DNA from: Bernardetia sp. ABR2-2B
Lineage (GTDB): Bacteria; Bacteroidota; Bacteroidia; Cytophagales; Bernardetiaceae
Direction: 5' to 3'
Assembly: GCF_037126435.1 (NCBI RefSeq)
Contig: NZ_CP147020.1
Span: 2,965,293 to 3,029,292, forward strand
DNA: 64,000 bases
In this document: piece by piece, positions 52,973-63,198 of the stretch
Layout: each line of letters opens with the position of its first letter
Position numbering within the stretch: position 1 is the stretch's first letter
The notes under the pieces: generated by a model
The model's database searches: none
Seen by the model: the letters and a program-made list of their open reading frames with translations, nothing else
Told to the model about the DNA's origin: nothing
Translations under genes and position numbers: made by a program

Positions 52973-53326
52973 ATGACTGCTTTATTTACCAAAAATCAGA
53001 AACTCCAAAATCAACCTAAATTCAGAACTACAAAAGAAGTTCTTGAAAATCTTTACTTCCAAAAAGCAAAGCATGAAAAACACTTCTTTGATTTTGAAAA
53101 AGAATTGGAAGGAATCCAGTTACGTATTTTGGAAATCAGAAACCATCAGAATCATCATAAAGAGAAAATTTTTGCTTTGGATAAAGAAATCCAAAAGCAT
53201 AACAAGAAGCAAAAGCCAGCAAAACAGAAATACAACTATACTAGCTTCTACGTTTTTGCAGGGCTTTTAATCGCTATTTTTATAGCTGCCTTGTATTTTC
53301 TTTTTACAGAATTTATAGCTATCTAA
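52973..53326 (+). CDS. Coiled-coil protein with one C-terminal membrane helix
   Basis: 117 residues. Residues 20-80 are a Lys/Glu-rich helix with coiled-coil character (HEKHFFDFEKELEGIQLRIL EIRNHQNHHKEKIF), followed by a basic linker (KEIQKHNKKQKPAKQKYNY) and one membrane helix at about 92-114 (FYVFAGLLIAIFIAALYFLF). The order suggests a tail-anchored inner-membrane protein with its coil in the cytoplasm. I do not recognise a family. It ends at a strong terminator. Confidence 0.6.
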   Translation: MTALFTKNQKLQNQPKFRTTKEVLENLYFQKAKHEKHFFDFEKELEGIQLRILEIRNHQNHHKEKIFALDKEIQKHNKKQKPAKQKYNYTSFYVFAGLLIAIFIAALYFLFTEFIAI

Positions 53327-53347
53327 ATTTTTAATTCTATAAATAAT

Positions 53348-53397
53348 AAAGCCTTACTCAATCCAAATTTTTGGTGTTGAGTAAGGCTTTTTTTTAT
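53348..53397 (+). terminator. Terminator after the coiled-coil gene
   Basis: AAAGCCTTACTCAA / TTGAGTAAGGCTTT with T8 at the right-hand end. The minus strand also ends in an A/T tract, so it may serve the ankyrin gene too. Confidence 0.85.
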
Positions 53398-53475
53398 AAG
53401 TTACATAATTATTTTACCTCTAAAAATCTATGCTAATTATGGCAGTTTTTGTAGGTCTGATTACAATAAATAGTC

Positions 53476-53769
53476 TCACTTTAGATATTGCTTTAATAGC
53501 TTTATTATATCTTTTTGTTTGTACTCTTTAGCAACACTTAATGCTGTATCATTACTAAAACCTGCTTTTAATACAGGATTTGCTTTGTTTTCTAATAGAA
53601 ATTTTACAATACTTATATGCCCAAATTGTACACTTTCAATTAAAGGTGTTGTTAAGAACTCTGGGTGTTGATAGTTTGGATTTACACCTGCTTTAATGTG
53701 GTATTCTACAAGCTCTAAATTTCCCTCTTGAGAAGCAATTAGCATTTCTTTCCAGTCTCCTGCTGACAT
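53476..53769 (-). CDS. Short ankyrin-repeat protein
   Basis: 97 residues comprising two to three ankyrin repeats: WKEMLIASQEGNLELVEYHI, KAGVNPNYQHPEFLTTPLIE (the TPL motif), and SVQFGHISIVKFLLENKANP. The last repeat is AGFSNDTALSVAKEYKQKDI. Short ankyrin proteins of this type usually mediate protein binding. No signal peptide is seen. It stands alone, with 510 bases between it and nrdA on the other strand. Confidence 0.85.
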   Translation of the reverse strand: MSAGDWKEMLIASQEGNLELVEYHIKAGVNPNYQHPEFLTTPLIESVQFGHISIVKFLLENKANPVLKAGFSNDTALSVAKEYKQKDIIKLLKQYLK

Positions 53770-54279
53770 AATTATATATTTTGTGAATACTGCTCTATAC
53801 TATTTAATTAAATGTTAAAATAATCATTTTAAATAAAAAATAAAAAGTCATTTCTCTTCATTAATAAATTATCATTCTTACTGCACTCTTTTTTCACTAA
53901 AAAAAGTTATTAACAAATTTCTATGTTAAATTTTTACTGGTTTTTGTCTTTGCAAATCAAAAGTTGTAAATTAATATTTGTCAGAAACTCGTAACAGAAA
54001 GCTATTTTTGTTATGAAATTTTCAATAGAATTGATTTTTATGCGTTTTGTTTGTAAGAACTATCTCAAAATCCTTTCTCAACAAAAGTAAATCTCTACTG
54101 TTAGCAGTTTAGTTTCTTTGATTAGATTGAATCTAAATAATTCAGTTCTTTGATAAAGATGCTTACCTTTGTTCCAAAATCCGATACCGTATTTTTAATT
54201 TATTTGTAACTGCTTTTGAATCAGTTAGAAAAAAATACGCACCACATCAAAATTAATTTATTCAAAACACTCAATATAT
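53770..54279. other. Leader region of nrdA
   Basis: 510 bases without a gene. Only TACCTTTG at 54165-54172 stands out as a -7 element for nrdA (see separate entry). I looked for NrdR boxes, cobalamin riboswitch features and hairpins and saw none I would support. Confidence 0.4.
54165..54172 (+). promoter_or_regulatory. Candidate -7 element of nrdA
   Basis: TACCTTTG, a match to TAnnTTTG, would start the transcript near 54179 with a leader of about 100 bases. There is no TTG at the normal distance, so support is weak. Confidence 0.3.
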
Positions 54280-56814
54280 ATGTACGTAATCAAGCGAGAC
54301 GGCAGGAAAGAAGAAGTGATTATGCAAAAAATCACAGCCAGAATAGAAAGGCTTTGTGATAATTTGGACACTCGTTATATCAAACCAACAGAAATTACTT
54401 ATAAAGTGTTGGCAGGACTTTACGATAATGTAACGACTATCGAATTAGACGAACTAGCAGCCGAAACAGCAGCTACAATGGCAACTGTTCATCCAGATTA
54501 TGCAATTTTGGCATCAAGAATTGCTATTTCAAATCTTCATAAAGAAACTAAAGACGCTTTTTCAGAGACTATCGAAGAGCTTTATAATTACGTAAATCCA
54601 AAAACGAACGAACCAGCAGGTTTGATTTCTGAAGAGGTAGTACAGGTAGTTCGTAAATATGCTCACGTTCTGAATCAAGCTATTGATTACGGTAGAGATT
54701 ATGAGTATGACTATTTTGGTTTCAAGACTTTAGAGCGTTCATACCTTTTGCGCCTTGATGGAAAAGTAACTGAACGTCCTCAACAAATGATTATGCGTGT
54801 TTCTGTTGGTATCCATGGTGCTGATATTGATGCAGCTATCAAAACCTATCATTTAATGTCTGAACGTTGGTTTACACACGCTACTCCAACACTTTTTAAT
54901 GCAGGAACTCCAAAACCTCAAATGTCTTCTTGTTTCTTACTAGAAGTTCAAGATGATAGTGTTGATGGAATTTATGACACGATAAAGCAATGTGCTAAGA
55001 TTTCTCAGTCTGCTGGTGGAATTGGTGTGAGCGTTCATAACGTACGTGCAACAGGTTCATATATTCGTGGTACGAATGGCTACTCAAACGGAATTGTTCC
55101 GATGCTAAAAGTATTCAATGATACTGCTCGTTATATTGACCAAGGAGGAAACAAGCGTAAAGGAGCATTTGCTGTTTATTTAGAACCTTGGCACGCTGAT
55201 GTTTTTGAGTTTTTAGACTTAAAGAAAAATCATGGTAAGGAAGAAGCTAGAGCAAGAGATTTATTTTATGCCTTATGGATTTCAGATTTGTTTATGAAAC
55301 GTGTGCAGGAGGATGGCGAATGGTCATTATTCTGTCCGAATGAAGCTAGAGGTTTGTCAGATTGTTTCGGAAAAGAATTTGAAGATTTATATACAAAATA
55401 CGAATTAGAAGGAAAAGCAAGAAAAACAATCAGAGCGCAAGAACTTTGGTTTGCTATCTTAGAAGCACAAATCGAAACGGGAACACCGTATATGCTTTAT
55501 AAAGACCACGCAAATGGTAAATCAAATCAGCAAAATTTAGGTACAATAAAATCTTCAAATCTTTGTACAGAAATTATGGAATATACTTCGCCTGATGAGG
55601 TAGCAGTTTGTAATTTGGCTTCTATTGCTCTTCCAAAATATGTAATGGCAAATGAAGAAGGCGTATTAGAATTTAATCATCAAGTTCTTTATGATGTAAC
55701 CTATCAAGCAACTATTAATTTAAACAGAATTATTGATAGAAATTATTATCCAATTGAAGAGGCTCGTCGTTCAAACTTCCGTCATCGTCCAATTGGACTT
55801 GGTGTGCAAGGTTTGGCTGATGCATTTATTATGCTTCGTATGCCTTTTGAATCAGAAGAAGCTGCAAAATTGAATAAAGAGATTTTCGAAACGATTTATT
55901 TTGCTGCCATGACGGCTTCTAAAGATTTAGCAATTACAGAAGGAGCTTACGAAACTTTCGAAGGTAGTCCGTTATCAAAAGGACAATTCCAATTTGATTT
56001 GTGGAAAGTAGATGAAGATTATCATTCTGGACGTTGGAACTGGGAAGAATTGCGTAACGAAGTAGTAAAACACGGAGCTAGAAATTCACTCTTACTTGCA
56101 CCAATGCCAACAGCTTCAACTTCTCAAATTTTGGGAAATAACGAGTGTTTTGAGCCTTATACTTCTAATATTTATGTTCGTCGTGTTCTTTCTGGTGAGT
56201 TTGTGGTAGTAAACAAACACCTTCTGAAAGATTTGATTGAGATTGATATGTGGGATGATGAAATGAAAAATGAACTTATTGCTGCCAATGGTTCAGTTCA
56301 AAATATCAAACGTATTCCTCAAGAACTGAAAGAAATTTACAAGACGGTTTGGGAAATTAGTCAGCGTACAATTATTGATATGTCAGCTGATAGAGGAGCT
56401 TATATTTGTCAGAGCCAAAGTTTGAATGTTCATATTCAGAATCCTACTTTCGGAAAACTAACTTCTATGCACTTCCACGCTTGGAAACGAGGCTTGAAAA
56501 CAGGAATGTATTATCTTCGTACGAAAGCTGCTGCTGATGCAATTAAGTTCACAGTAGATAAAGATGCGCTAGAAGTAGGAAAAGAAGCAGCTAAAAACAA
56601 TAAATTGAAGGCTGAAAAAATAATGGCTGATAGCAATGAAGAAATTTTGGCTATGGCTGAAAACGGTATGGATATGGAGGAACAATCAAATCTTGCACTT
56701 GCTAGAATCCATAAACGCCAAAACGGACAAGCACAAGAAGAGCAGCTAAAAGACGGACTAGGAGGAGCAGCATGTTCACTAGACGACGAAGATTGTTTGA
56801 CGTGTGGAAGTTAA
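54280..56814 (+). CDS. nrdA: Class Ia ribonucleoside-diphosphate reductase alpha subunit
   Basis: Reduces ribonucleoside diphosphates to deoxyribonucleotides for DNA replication. 844 residues. The N-terminus is an ATP-cone (about 1-95, [20 protein letters not shown]), the allosteric dATP/ATP site. Key residues are seen: Cys218 (MSSCFLLEV), the thiyl motif NLCTE (Cys429, Glu431), Cys444 in VAVCNLAS, and the Tyr pair at 744-745 (MYYLRT). The C-terminal tail ends [13 protein letters not shown], the swinging thiols that pass electrons from thioredoxin or glutaredoxin. The Tyr pair and tail show class Ia. nrdB is not adjacent in the window. Confidence 0.97.
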   Translation: MYVIKRDGRKEEVIMQKITARIERLCDNLDTRYIKPTEITYKVLAGLYDNVTTIELDELAAETAATMATVHPDYAILASRIAISNLHKETKDAFSETIEELYNYVNPKTNEPAGLISEEVVQVVRKYAHVLNQAIDYGRDYEYDYFGFKTLERSYLLRLDGKVTERPQQMIMRVSVGIHGADIDAAIKTYHLMSERWFTHATPTLFNAGTPKPQMSSCFLLEVQDDSVDGIYDTIKQCAKISQSAGGIGVSVHNVRATGSYIRGTNGYSNGIVPMLKVFNDTARYIDQGGNKRKGAFAVYLEPWHADVFEFLDLKKNHGKEEARARDLFYALWISDLFMKRVQEDGEWSLFCPNEARGLSDCFGKEFEDLYTKYELEGKARKTIRAQELWFAILEAQIETGTPYMLYKDHANGKSNQQNLGTIKSSNLCTEIMEYTSPDEVAVCNLASIALPKYVMANEEGVLEFNHQVLYDVTYQATINLNRIIDRNYYPIEEARRSNFRHRPIGLGVQGLADAFIMLRMPFESEEAAKLNKEIFETIYFAAMTASKDLAITEGAYETFEGSPLSKGQFQFDLWKVDEDYHSGRWNWEELRNEVVKHGARNSLLLAPMPTASTSQILGNNECFEPYTSNIYVRRVLSGEFVVVNKHLLKDLIEIDMWDDEMKNELIAANGSVQNIKRIPQELKEIYKTVWEISQRTIIDMSADRGAYICQSQSLNVHIQNPTFGKLTSMHFHAWKRGLKTGMYYLRTKAAADAIKFTVDKDALEVGKEAAKNNKLKAEKIMADSNEEILAMAENGMDMEEQSNLALARIHKRQNGQAQEEQLKDGLGGAACSLDDEDCLTCGS

Positions 56815-56822
56815 ATAATAAT

Positions 56823-56846
56823 GTTGTCGGTGGGGACACCAACAAC
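56823..56846. repeat. GTTGTTGGTGTC-family palindrome downstream of nrdA
   Basis: A 24-bp imperfect palindrome with GTTGTCGGTG and CACCAACAAC arms, the reverse complement (with two changes) of the palindrome at 6602-6625. It sits immediately after the nrdA stop and before its terminator. Confidence 0.7.
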
Positions 56847-56866
56847 GGCAAGTAAATGATAATAGT

Positions 56867-56907
56867 AAACCACCTAGAAAATTTATTTTTTTAGGTGGTT
56901 TTTTTAC
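56867..56907 (+). terminator. nrdA terminator
   Basis: AAACCACCTA, loop including TTTATTT, TAGGTGGTTTTTTT. Confidence 0.85.
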
Positions 56908-57518
56908 AAAATAGTATTTTTACATACAGAAAACTTCGGTCTTTTATAAATAAAATCCTTAAATTCAAAGGATTTGATATATAGTTTTTATTAGAATTAT
57001 CCTACTTAATTTTCACAATGGAAAAAAAGCTTTTCATTTTGGAAAGAAATCATCTATAAAAATAGAATCTAAAAAATTAAGAAAAACTTTTTTCTTAAAA
57101 AAAAGCAGCTCTATTCAATCAAATGAACCTTTTTTTGCTAATTCAGAAAAATAATTAGAAAATAGAGTAGAACTAATTCGGCTTGGCAAACAGATTGAAA
57201 TATAGATAATAACTTCTACAAAAAGATGTAGGAAGAAAAGTATTTACTCATCAAGATTTTTGTTTGTAGCTTTTAGCTATTTCATTTTTATCAAAGTCTT
57301 ATTTTTTGTGAGTGTTTGTTTTGGTTTCTTACTAAAATCATTTCAAACTAAAATCCTAAGAAAATCTAGAAAGAAAGCCGTTAGTTAGCGTTCTTCATTT
57401 ATAAAAAATGCAGAGCAAATTTTTAGCAACTGACAACTTTTATACTTTTTTTTAAAGAATAACCAAGTTATTTGATTTTCTGAACAGTTTAAGTAGTAAG
57501 TAAAGTAAGTAAGTGGAC
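56908..57518. other. Non-coding 0.6-kb stretch ending in an orphan terminator
   Basis: No reading frame with coding character was found on either strand. The right-hand end has an AAGT microsatellite (about 57492-57514) and leads into a terminator-like hairpin that follows no gene. An untranslated RNA somewhere in this stretch would explain the terminator, but no family or promoter could be recognised. Confidence 0.4.
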
Positions 57519-57553
57519 AAAAAAGACCTTTTCTATTTGGAAAAGGTTTTTTT
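57519..57553 (+). terminator. Terminator-like hairpin with no upstream gene
   Basis: ACCTTTTC, loop TATTTG, GAAAAGGT and T6, preceded by A6. It overlaps the possible longer (GTG) start of the SH3 gene, which is why that start was rejected. Could end a small RNA from 56908-57518, or act as an attenuator for the gene at 57627. Confidence 0.6.
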
Positions 57554-57626
57554 ATTCGATTTTTTTAACGAAACAGTTATTTTCATCGTACTGATTAAAA
57601 ATCCTTTAAAATTCAAATCAGTAAAA

Positions 57627-58439
57627 ATGAAAACCAATTATTTATTATCATTTCTTATAGTTTTTAGTTTTCTAGCATTGCCTAGCTTTTCTATTTCTAC
57701 AAATTTCATTTCAAAAACGAATAAAATAGAATCTGTAATAGAAGAAGACACATTCAATATTATGGCTTCTCACGGAATATTTTTGAGAGATAGCGCAAAC
57801 CTGACTTCTAAAAAACTGGCTAAACTTCCCTACGCTACCAAACTCATTTTCCTAAATCAAGATACCATTTCTGAAGAACTAATTATTCAAGAAACGAAAT
57901 ACTTTGAGATAAAAGGCAGAATGCAAAAGGTAAAAGTTATTAGTCAGATTGATAGCTTAAACGACTTAGAAGGCTATGTTTTTGATGGATATTTGACTAA
58001 GTTTCCTGTGCCTGAGTTGGATTATAAAGGGACAGTAGAAAATAATTACTTATCTGCTGATTTGAACTATTTGAAAAGTAATTTCAAAGAATCTGAAAAA
58101 TACGATATTGAAAAACGTGAGGATAATGAAGATTGGATTATCAAATGGAAGAAAAGATATGAGGAAAATATAATCTATGAGTATAATGAGTCTACGCCTG
58201 TTGAAGTACCTGTGCATAAAATAACGATTCCTAATCTATCCATAAGAGAAGCCTATTTTTTCTCAGTAGTATTGTTTTTTATTGAAAATAATGAGTACAA
58301 TGAAGGAAATGCAATAGTTTTTGATGAAAATAATAGTAGTTTTAAGATAGAGCCTAACTTAGAAGCAGGCTGTTTTTATTCTATCTATCAAAGTAATAAT
58401 AACGAAATAATAATTGAATATGAATGTTGGGGGTGTTAA
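57627..58439 (+). CDS. Exported SH3-domain protein
   Basis: 270 residues starting at the ATG at 57627, with a signal peptide to about residue 24. The first domain (about 42-125) is a bacterial SH3-like fold: NIMASHGIFLRDSANLTSKK LAKLPYATKLIFL, then KYFEIKGRMQKVKV and LNDLEGYVFDGYLTKFP, where the 'G-x-V-F-D-G-Y-L' strand is typical. The rest is a mixed region of unknown fold ending near EYECWGC. SH3 domains of this type bind peptidoglycan or metal-linked peptides. A GTG further upstream (57513) was not used because it runs through a terminator hairpin. Confidence 0.65.
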   Translation: MKTNYLLSFLIVFSFLALPSFSISTNFISKTNKIESVIEEDTFNIMASHGIFLRDSANLTSKKLAKLPYATKLIFLNQDTISEELIIQETKYFEIKGRMQKVKVISQIDSLNDLEGYVFDGYLTKFPVPELDYKGTVENNYLSADLNYLKSNFKESEKYDIEKREDNEDWIIKWKKRYEENIIYEYNESTPVEVPVHKITIPNLSIREAYFFSVVLFFIENNEYNEGNAIVFDENNSSFKIEPNLEAGCFYSIYQSNNNEIIIEYECWGC

Positions 58440-58451
58440 AAGCTTAAATAA

Positions 58452-58494
58452 CAAAAACAGCCTTATTTTATTGATAAAATAAGGCTGTTTTTGT
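58452..58494. terminator. Bidirectional terminator between the SH3 and RND genes
   Basis: AACAGCCTTATTTTAT, short loop, ATAAAATAAGGCTGTT, with A5 on the left and T-run on the right. It serves both convergent genes. Confidence 0.85.
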
Positions 58495-58542
58495 TTTCTA
58501 CCGTCTAGGAAAAAGCAAGCCATTTTCCCTACAAAATTCTAC

Positions 58543-61500
58543 TTATTCCATTTCCTTCATAATTTTCAAACGATTTACTTCACGGTTGGCAGGTTCTACT
58601 TCTTCCGAACTTGGGTAAGCTACTTCTCCTTTGTAGCCTTTCCACGTATGAACTACCCAACGTTTAGAATAAACAATCATTCTACGCATATCATTGACAA
58701 CAAGAATAATAACAGGGAAAATAAGCAGAATCAAGAATGTACCAAAACCAATTCCATACGCTACTGAAACAGCCATTGGAATCAAGAATTGAGCTTGAAA
58801 ACTCGTTTCCATAATAAGTGGTGCAAGTCCTGCCACAGTCGTAACTGTTGTAAGTAAAATCGCTCTAAAACGAGAAATCCCTGCATTATAAATCGCATCA
58901 GGCATTGTCATTCCTTCTTGAAGGTTGGAGTTAAATTTACTGACCAAAACCACAGCATCATTAATAATTACTCCTGAAAGTGCCAAAATCCCCCACAAAC
59001 TAAGCAACGAAACAGGTTTATCAGCAAAGAAATGACCAAAAACAGCACAAAACAGTCCTAAAGGAATCAAGCACATAACTAAAATAGACTGACTAAGCGA
59101 ACGGAAAGTAAGGGTAATCAAAAGAATAATCACAAAAAGCATAATCGGAAGTGCAAACTTCAAGGATTCTTGCGACTGACTACTACGCTGCTGCTGCCCT
59201 CCAAATTCGAAAGAAAGACTAGGATATTTACTTTTCATATCAATAAACGTCGTATTTTTTAGCTTTTCGATAATATCAACTGGCGAACCATTTGGGTCGG
59301 ATAATTCAGCTTCTACGGCAATTTCTCTTGAGCCATTGAAGTGTTTTATATCTACAATTCCTCTATCAATCGTATAAGAAGCAACTTCTGAAAGTGGAAT
59401 TTCCTTTCCATCTGCTGTTTTGATACGCATTGTTTCAAGTTGTCCTAAAGTCTCTCTACTCGCTTCTGGATAACGCACCCAAACACGGACTTCATCTGTT
59501 CCTTTTTGAAGGCGTTGTATTTCTTCTCCAAAAAAACCTTGTCGTATCTGCCCTGTAATATCTGCGTGTGTAAGTCCTAAAAAGTAGGCTTTTGGTTTGA
59601 GTTCTAGCTGTAACTCTCGCCTTCCCACTCTTTGGTTGTCAGTTATTTCTTTCAGACCTGCAAAGTTTTCTAGTTCTCGTTTGAGTTCTTCGGTAGCAGC
59701 ATCTAAGGCATCATTATTTTTGGATAACAAACGAACTGAAATAGGTTTTCCAAAACGATTTCTCCCTGCTACGGTAAACATTTCAGCTTCTGGAATCTTA
59801 CCTATTTTTTCCCTTACTCGTTTGGCAATATCATTACTGGTAATTTCTCTATCATCCATATCTAAAAGTGAAATAGAAACATTACCTGCATGTGAGCCAC
59901 GTTCACTACCATCTGATGTACTTCCTAAATTTCTAAACGTAAAATTGATAAAATCTTTTTCATCATTAAATTCTTTTTTGAGTTCGTCGTTTACGTCCCA
60001 CGTTGCTTTTTCGAAGCGTTCTAAATAGGAAATAACTTTTTCTTTTGGTGTTCCTGCCTTAAATGCAATATTTGCTTGAAAACTATCAAAAGGAATATTT
60101 GGAAAGAAAACTACTTTTATAAACTGTCCGTTTATCATTCCCAAAACAAGCATCACAAAGACAACTGGAACAAAAACATAGACATAACGAAAACGCAAAA
60201 CGTGAGCAAGTGCTTTTCCATAGACTTTATGACGTAGAAAATCAATTCCTTTGTTTAGATTTTCTCTCCACTTTCCTTCACTTTGAGTATCTGCCATATC
60301 TTTATGTGTGAGGTGCGAAGGCAAAACAAAAAAGGCTTCAATAAGCGAAACAGCCAAACAAAGCACTACAATCAAGCCCATTTCTTGAAGAAAATCAAAA
60401 CCTTCAATTCCGATAGCAATAGGCAAAAAGGCTACAATAGTAGTCAAGACAGACGTAAAAACAGAAGGCATCACTTCAAAAGTACCATCAACAGTAGCTC
60501 TCATAGGAGATTTTCCCATCTCAAAATGTGTAAAGATATTTTCTCCAATTACAATACCATCATCTACCAAAATACCAACTACGAGTATCATTCCAAAAAG
60601 AGAAATCATATTAATCGTAATTCCCATCAAGGCAGCAATAACAAACATTCCTGCAAACGAAATCGGAATACCAAGAGCCACCCAAAGCGACAAACGAAGA
60701 CTAAGAAAAAGCCCCAAACAAATCAGAACCAAAACAAGTCCCATGATTCCATTATCGATAAGCATTTGAAGGCGTTGAGAAAGCAAATCAAAGAAATCAA
60801 AAGAAACGACTAGTTCAACATCTGAATGTTTTTCGTTAAATTCTTCGACATACTTATTTGCATAAATCGAAATTTCTTCTAAATCTTCTTCTTTTAATTT
60901 GGTAAGTTCTAATGAAACAGCTCTTTCTCCATTGATATGTAATGAATTGGGAACATCTGCAAACTGCTGTTTTATGGTTGCAATATCTCTCAAACGAAGA
61001 TTGCTTCCATCGTCATTAGCACGAAGAACGATATTTCCAATTTTTTCAGCCATTTTTTCTTTGGCTCTCGAACGAATCAGAATTTCCTCTTCTTTAGACT
61101 TGATTGCTCCTGCCGAAATATCACGGTTATTGAGTCTAACGGCTGCTGCAATTTGGTCAAAACGCAAACCATAACGCAAAAGTGTAGCCTCTGGAACTTC
61201 AATAGAAATTTCTATATCTGGATAGCCACTAATATTAATTTGAGAAATAACGCCTGATGCAAGCATTTCATCTTCAATCTGTTCGGCATATTTTTTTAAT
61301 AAAAACAAGTCTAATTCCTTTCCTTCCTTTGCTCTCAAACCCAAATACATGGTTCTGCTTCGTGGCTTGACTTTGAAAACTAAAGGACGTTCTGCATTTG
61401 TGGGAAAAGAATTGATTCTATCCACAGCGTTTTTGACTTCTGCAAGAGCTTCGTCAGCATCCACTCCACGTTCTAATTGAACAATAATACTGGCGTTATT

Positions 61501-61764
61501 CTCAGAAGAAGTAGAAGTAATTTCTTTTATCCCTTCTATTCCCTTTAAAGATTCTTCAATTTTGATAGTAACTCCTTCTTCCATCTCTTGTGGAGAAGCC
61601 CCCGGCATTACTACACCCACCGAAATATTGGTAGGGTCAATTTCGGGAAAAAAGGAGCGTTTCATTACCCAACCGTAAGAGAGCGCACCAAAAATGACCA
61701 TCGTAAAAATAATGGCATTTGCCCAAATTGGATATTTTACAAAAAATTCGACAAGTTTTTTCAT
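58543..61764 (-). CDS. RND-family efflux permease (AcrB-like)
   Basis: 1073-residue inner-membrane pump subunit of the hydrophobe/amphiphile efflux-1 type: twelve membrane helices in two similar halves, each with a large periplasmic loop. The proton-relay Asp pair appears in GILVDDGIVIGENIFTHFEM (helix 4), and helix 10 shows GVIINDAVVLVSKFNSNLQE, where Asp replaces the Asn of AcrB. The starting helix VEFFVKYPIWANAIIFTMVI and the SVGVVMPGASPQEMEEGVTI segment are typical. It forms a tripartite pump with the adaptor encoded 36 bases upstream (61800-62963); the outer-membrane TolC-like partner is not in the window. Substrates (drugs, metals, lipids) cannot be told. Confidence 0.95.
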   Translation of the reverse strand: MKKLVEFFVKYPIWANAIIFTMVIFGALSYGWVMKRSFFPEIDPTNISVGVVMPGASPQEMEEGVTIKIEESLKGIEGIKEITSTSSENNASIIVQLERGVDADEALAEVKNAVDRINSFPTNAERPLVFKVKPRSRTMYLGLRAKEGKELDLFLLKKYAEQIEDEMLASGVISQINISGYPDIEISIEVPEATLLRYGLRFDQIAAAVRLNNRDISAGAIKSKEEEILIRSRAKEKMAEKIGNIVLRANDDGSNLRLRDIATIKQQFADVPNSLHINGERAVSLELTKLKEEDLEEISIYANKYVEEFNEKHSDVELVVSFDFFDLLSQRLQMLIDNGIMGLVLVLICLGLFLSLRLSLWVALGIPISFAGMFVIAALMGITINMISLFGMILVVGILVDDGIVIGENIFTHFEMGKSPMRATVDGTFEVMPSVFTSVLTTIVAFLPIAIGIEGFDFLQEMGLIVVLCLAVSLIEAFFVLPSHLTHKDMADTQSEGKWRENLNKGIDFLRHKVYGKALAHVLRFRYVYVFVPVVFVMLVLGMINGQFIKVVFFPNIPFDSFQANIAFKAGTPKEKVISYLERFEKATWDVNDELKKEFNDEKDFINFTFRNLGSTSDGSERGSHAGNVSISLLDMDDREITSNDIAKRVREKIGKIPEAEMFTVAGRNRFGKPISVRLLSKNNDALDAATEELKRELENFAGLKEITDNQRVGRRELQLELKPKAYFLGLTHADITGQIRQGFFGEEIQRLQKGTDEVRVWVRYPEASRETLGQLETMRIKTADGKEIPLSEVASYTIDRGIVDIKHFNGSREIAVEAELSDPNGSPVDIIEKLKNTTFIDMKSKYPSLSFEFGGQQQRSSQSQESLKFALPIMLFVIILLITLTFRSLSQSILVMCLIPLGLFCAVFGHFFADKPVSLLSLWGILALSGVIINDAVVLVSKFNSNLQEGMTMPDAIYNAGISRFRAILLTTVTTVAGLAPLIMETSFQAQFLIPMAVSVAYGIGFGTFLILLIFPVIILVVNDMRRMIVYSKRWVVHTWKGYKGEVAYPSSEEVEPANREVNRLKIMKEME

Positions 61765-61799
61765 GTTGTTTTACAGTTTAAATCCTAAGGGTTTGGTAA

Positions 61800-62963
61800 C
61801 TACTTTACGGATAATGTTTTTGATGTCTGACTAGACTTTTCTTCCTCCAAAACTTTTACAATCATTTCATTATAAGCATTTATTAAAGGTTCGGTTACTA
61901 CTTTTTCGCCTTCGTTTATGCCTGAAATAATTAGTGTTTCCTTATTTGATTTTTTGATTTGAACGGTTTGAAGATGCAGAATCGAATCATTTTTGACGGT
62001 ATAAACTTCATTATCATTAAAAACGGCTCTTCTTGGCACTTCAATAGCATCTTTGATTGTTCCTCCCTGCATAGTTGCACGTAGATACATTCCTGCATAA
62101 ACAGGATTTTCACCTTTTTGAATTTTGACATACACATCCAAAGACTGTGTTGCTGGATTTACAATATCGCCTATTCGTGCTATTTTACCTATCCATTTTT
62201 GGCTATCATCTTCGGTGGCTACGTTTACTTCTGTACCTGTTTTGAGCCAATGTACATCTCTAGTATCAACAGGAACTTTGAGCTCTAACTGACTATTTTG
62301 AGCTAAACGCAATACTTTACCATTAGGAGGAGCAACCGAACCATTTTGCAAATAGACTTCAGTAATTGAACCCGAAAAAGGTGCAGTTATTACATATTTA
62401 CTTAGTGTTGCTTCTTGTGCTTTAAGATTGTAATAGCTTGTCAAAATTCCTTTTGTAGCAAGAAATGTTTTTTCTTTTTCTGACTGGTAAGAAGGAAGTT
62501 TTGGTAATGGTTTTTCTACTTCCAAGTTGGCAAAATAATTACTCCAATCTTGATAACGACTTGAGTAATCGATTTTCATGTCAGGTAAAATCATTGCAAT
62601 TTCTCGCATAAAATTACTTTTCTGCGCTTGAAGTCCTAGCTCAAATGTTTCTTTGCCAAGGGTAAATAAAACTTGTCCTTTTCTGACAGACTGACCCACT
62701 TGAAGATGCACATTTTCACGAATTTTGCCTGAAACCTCAGCTACAATATCGACAGGCTGCTCTGATTCTACTCTACCGAACGTAATTATTTCAGCTTCGA
62801 TAGTAGAAGGATTTGCATTTTGTGTCTTGACAGCCATTTTTTGAGGTTTGGCTGTTCGTTTGGGAGGGTCTTTTTGCATACTTCCAAGCCATACGTAAAG
62901 ACCATAACCTCCACCTAAAAAAATAATTGCAGCAGCAAGAGAGAGTAAAACTTTGTTTTTCAT
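61800..62963 (-). CDS. RND efflux periplasmic adaptor (membrane fusion protein)
   Basis: 387 residues. An N-terminal membrane anchor or signal (about 5-25, VLLSLAAAIIFLGGGYGLYV) leads to a biotinyl-lipoyl-like beta domain (GRVESEQPVDIVAEVSGKIR, VGQSVRKGQVLFTLG), a short alpha-hairpin, and a beta-barrel part (KYVITAPFSGSITEVYLQNG, QKWIGKIARIGDIVNPATQS). This is the normal AcrA/HlyD order with a short hairpin as in heavy-metal or smaller pumps. It bridges the permease to an outer-membrane channel. Its stop lies 35 bases before the permease start, so the two form an operon. Confidence 0.93.
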   Translation of the reverse strand: MKNKVLLSLAAAIIFLGGGYGLYVWLGSMQKDPPKRTAKPQKMAVKTQNANPSTIEAEIITFGRVESEQPVDIVAEVSGKIRENVHLQVGQSVRKGQVLFTLGKETFELGLQAQKSNFMREIAMILPDMKIDYSSRYQDWSNYFANLEVEKPLPKLPSYQSEKEKTFLATKGILTSYYNLKAQEATLSKYVITAPFSGSITEVYLQNGSVAPPNGKVLRLAQNSQLELKVPVDTRDVHWLKTGTEVNVATEDDSQKWIGKIARIGDIVNPATQSLDVYVKIQKGENPVYAGMYLRATMQGGTIKDAIEVPRRAVFNDNEVYTVKNDSILHLQTVQIKKSNKETLIISGINEGEKVVTEPLINAYNEMIVKVLEEEKSSQTSKTLSVK

Positions 62964-63118
62964 AAAAAAATGAACAGTAGAATGTAAAAGTAGATTTGTG
63001 AGATAAAAATTAAAGACTAAAAAAATAAATTCTTCTCGTAACTACTTTATAACCAAAGGATAAGTGAGCTATGAAAATGAAAATATACTTAGTTTAATAA
63101 AATAAGTCGTCGAAGTGT

Positions 63119-63150
63119 TTGCAAAGTTACGGGCTATGTGTGTATATTTG
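63119..63150 (+). promoter_or_regulatory. tRNA-Val promoter
   Basis: TTG (63119-63121), spacer of 21 bases and TATATTTG (63143-63150). The expected start near 63157 gives a leader of about 40 bases before the tRNA. Confidence 0.5.
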
Positions 63151-63198
63151 CAGATAATTAACACTCTTTATTGTAAAGGTTGTTAAGACAAACAAAAA

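Noticed and set aside
53770-54279. Cobalamin riboswitch or NrdR boxes before nrdA
   Set aside because: No B12-box-like word or NrdR-like palindromes could be found by eye, and the enzyme is class Ia and does not need B12.
57513-57626. GTG start for the SH3-domain gene at 57513
   Set aside because: It would put the signal peptide 38 residues inside the protein and translate a terminator hairpin.
60283-60813. Open frame of 176 codons on the plus strand inside the RND permease gene
   Set aside because: It is antisense to a clear RND coding frame and its product is low-complexity, rich in Asn, Lys, Ser and His with no recognisable domain.
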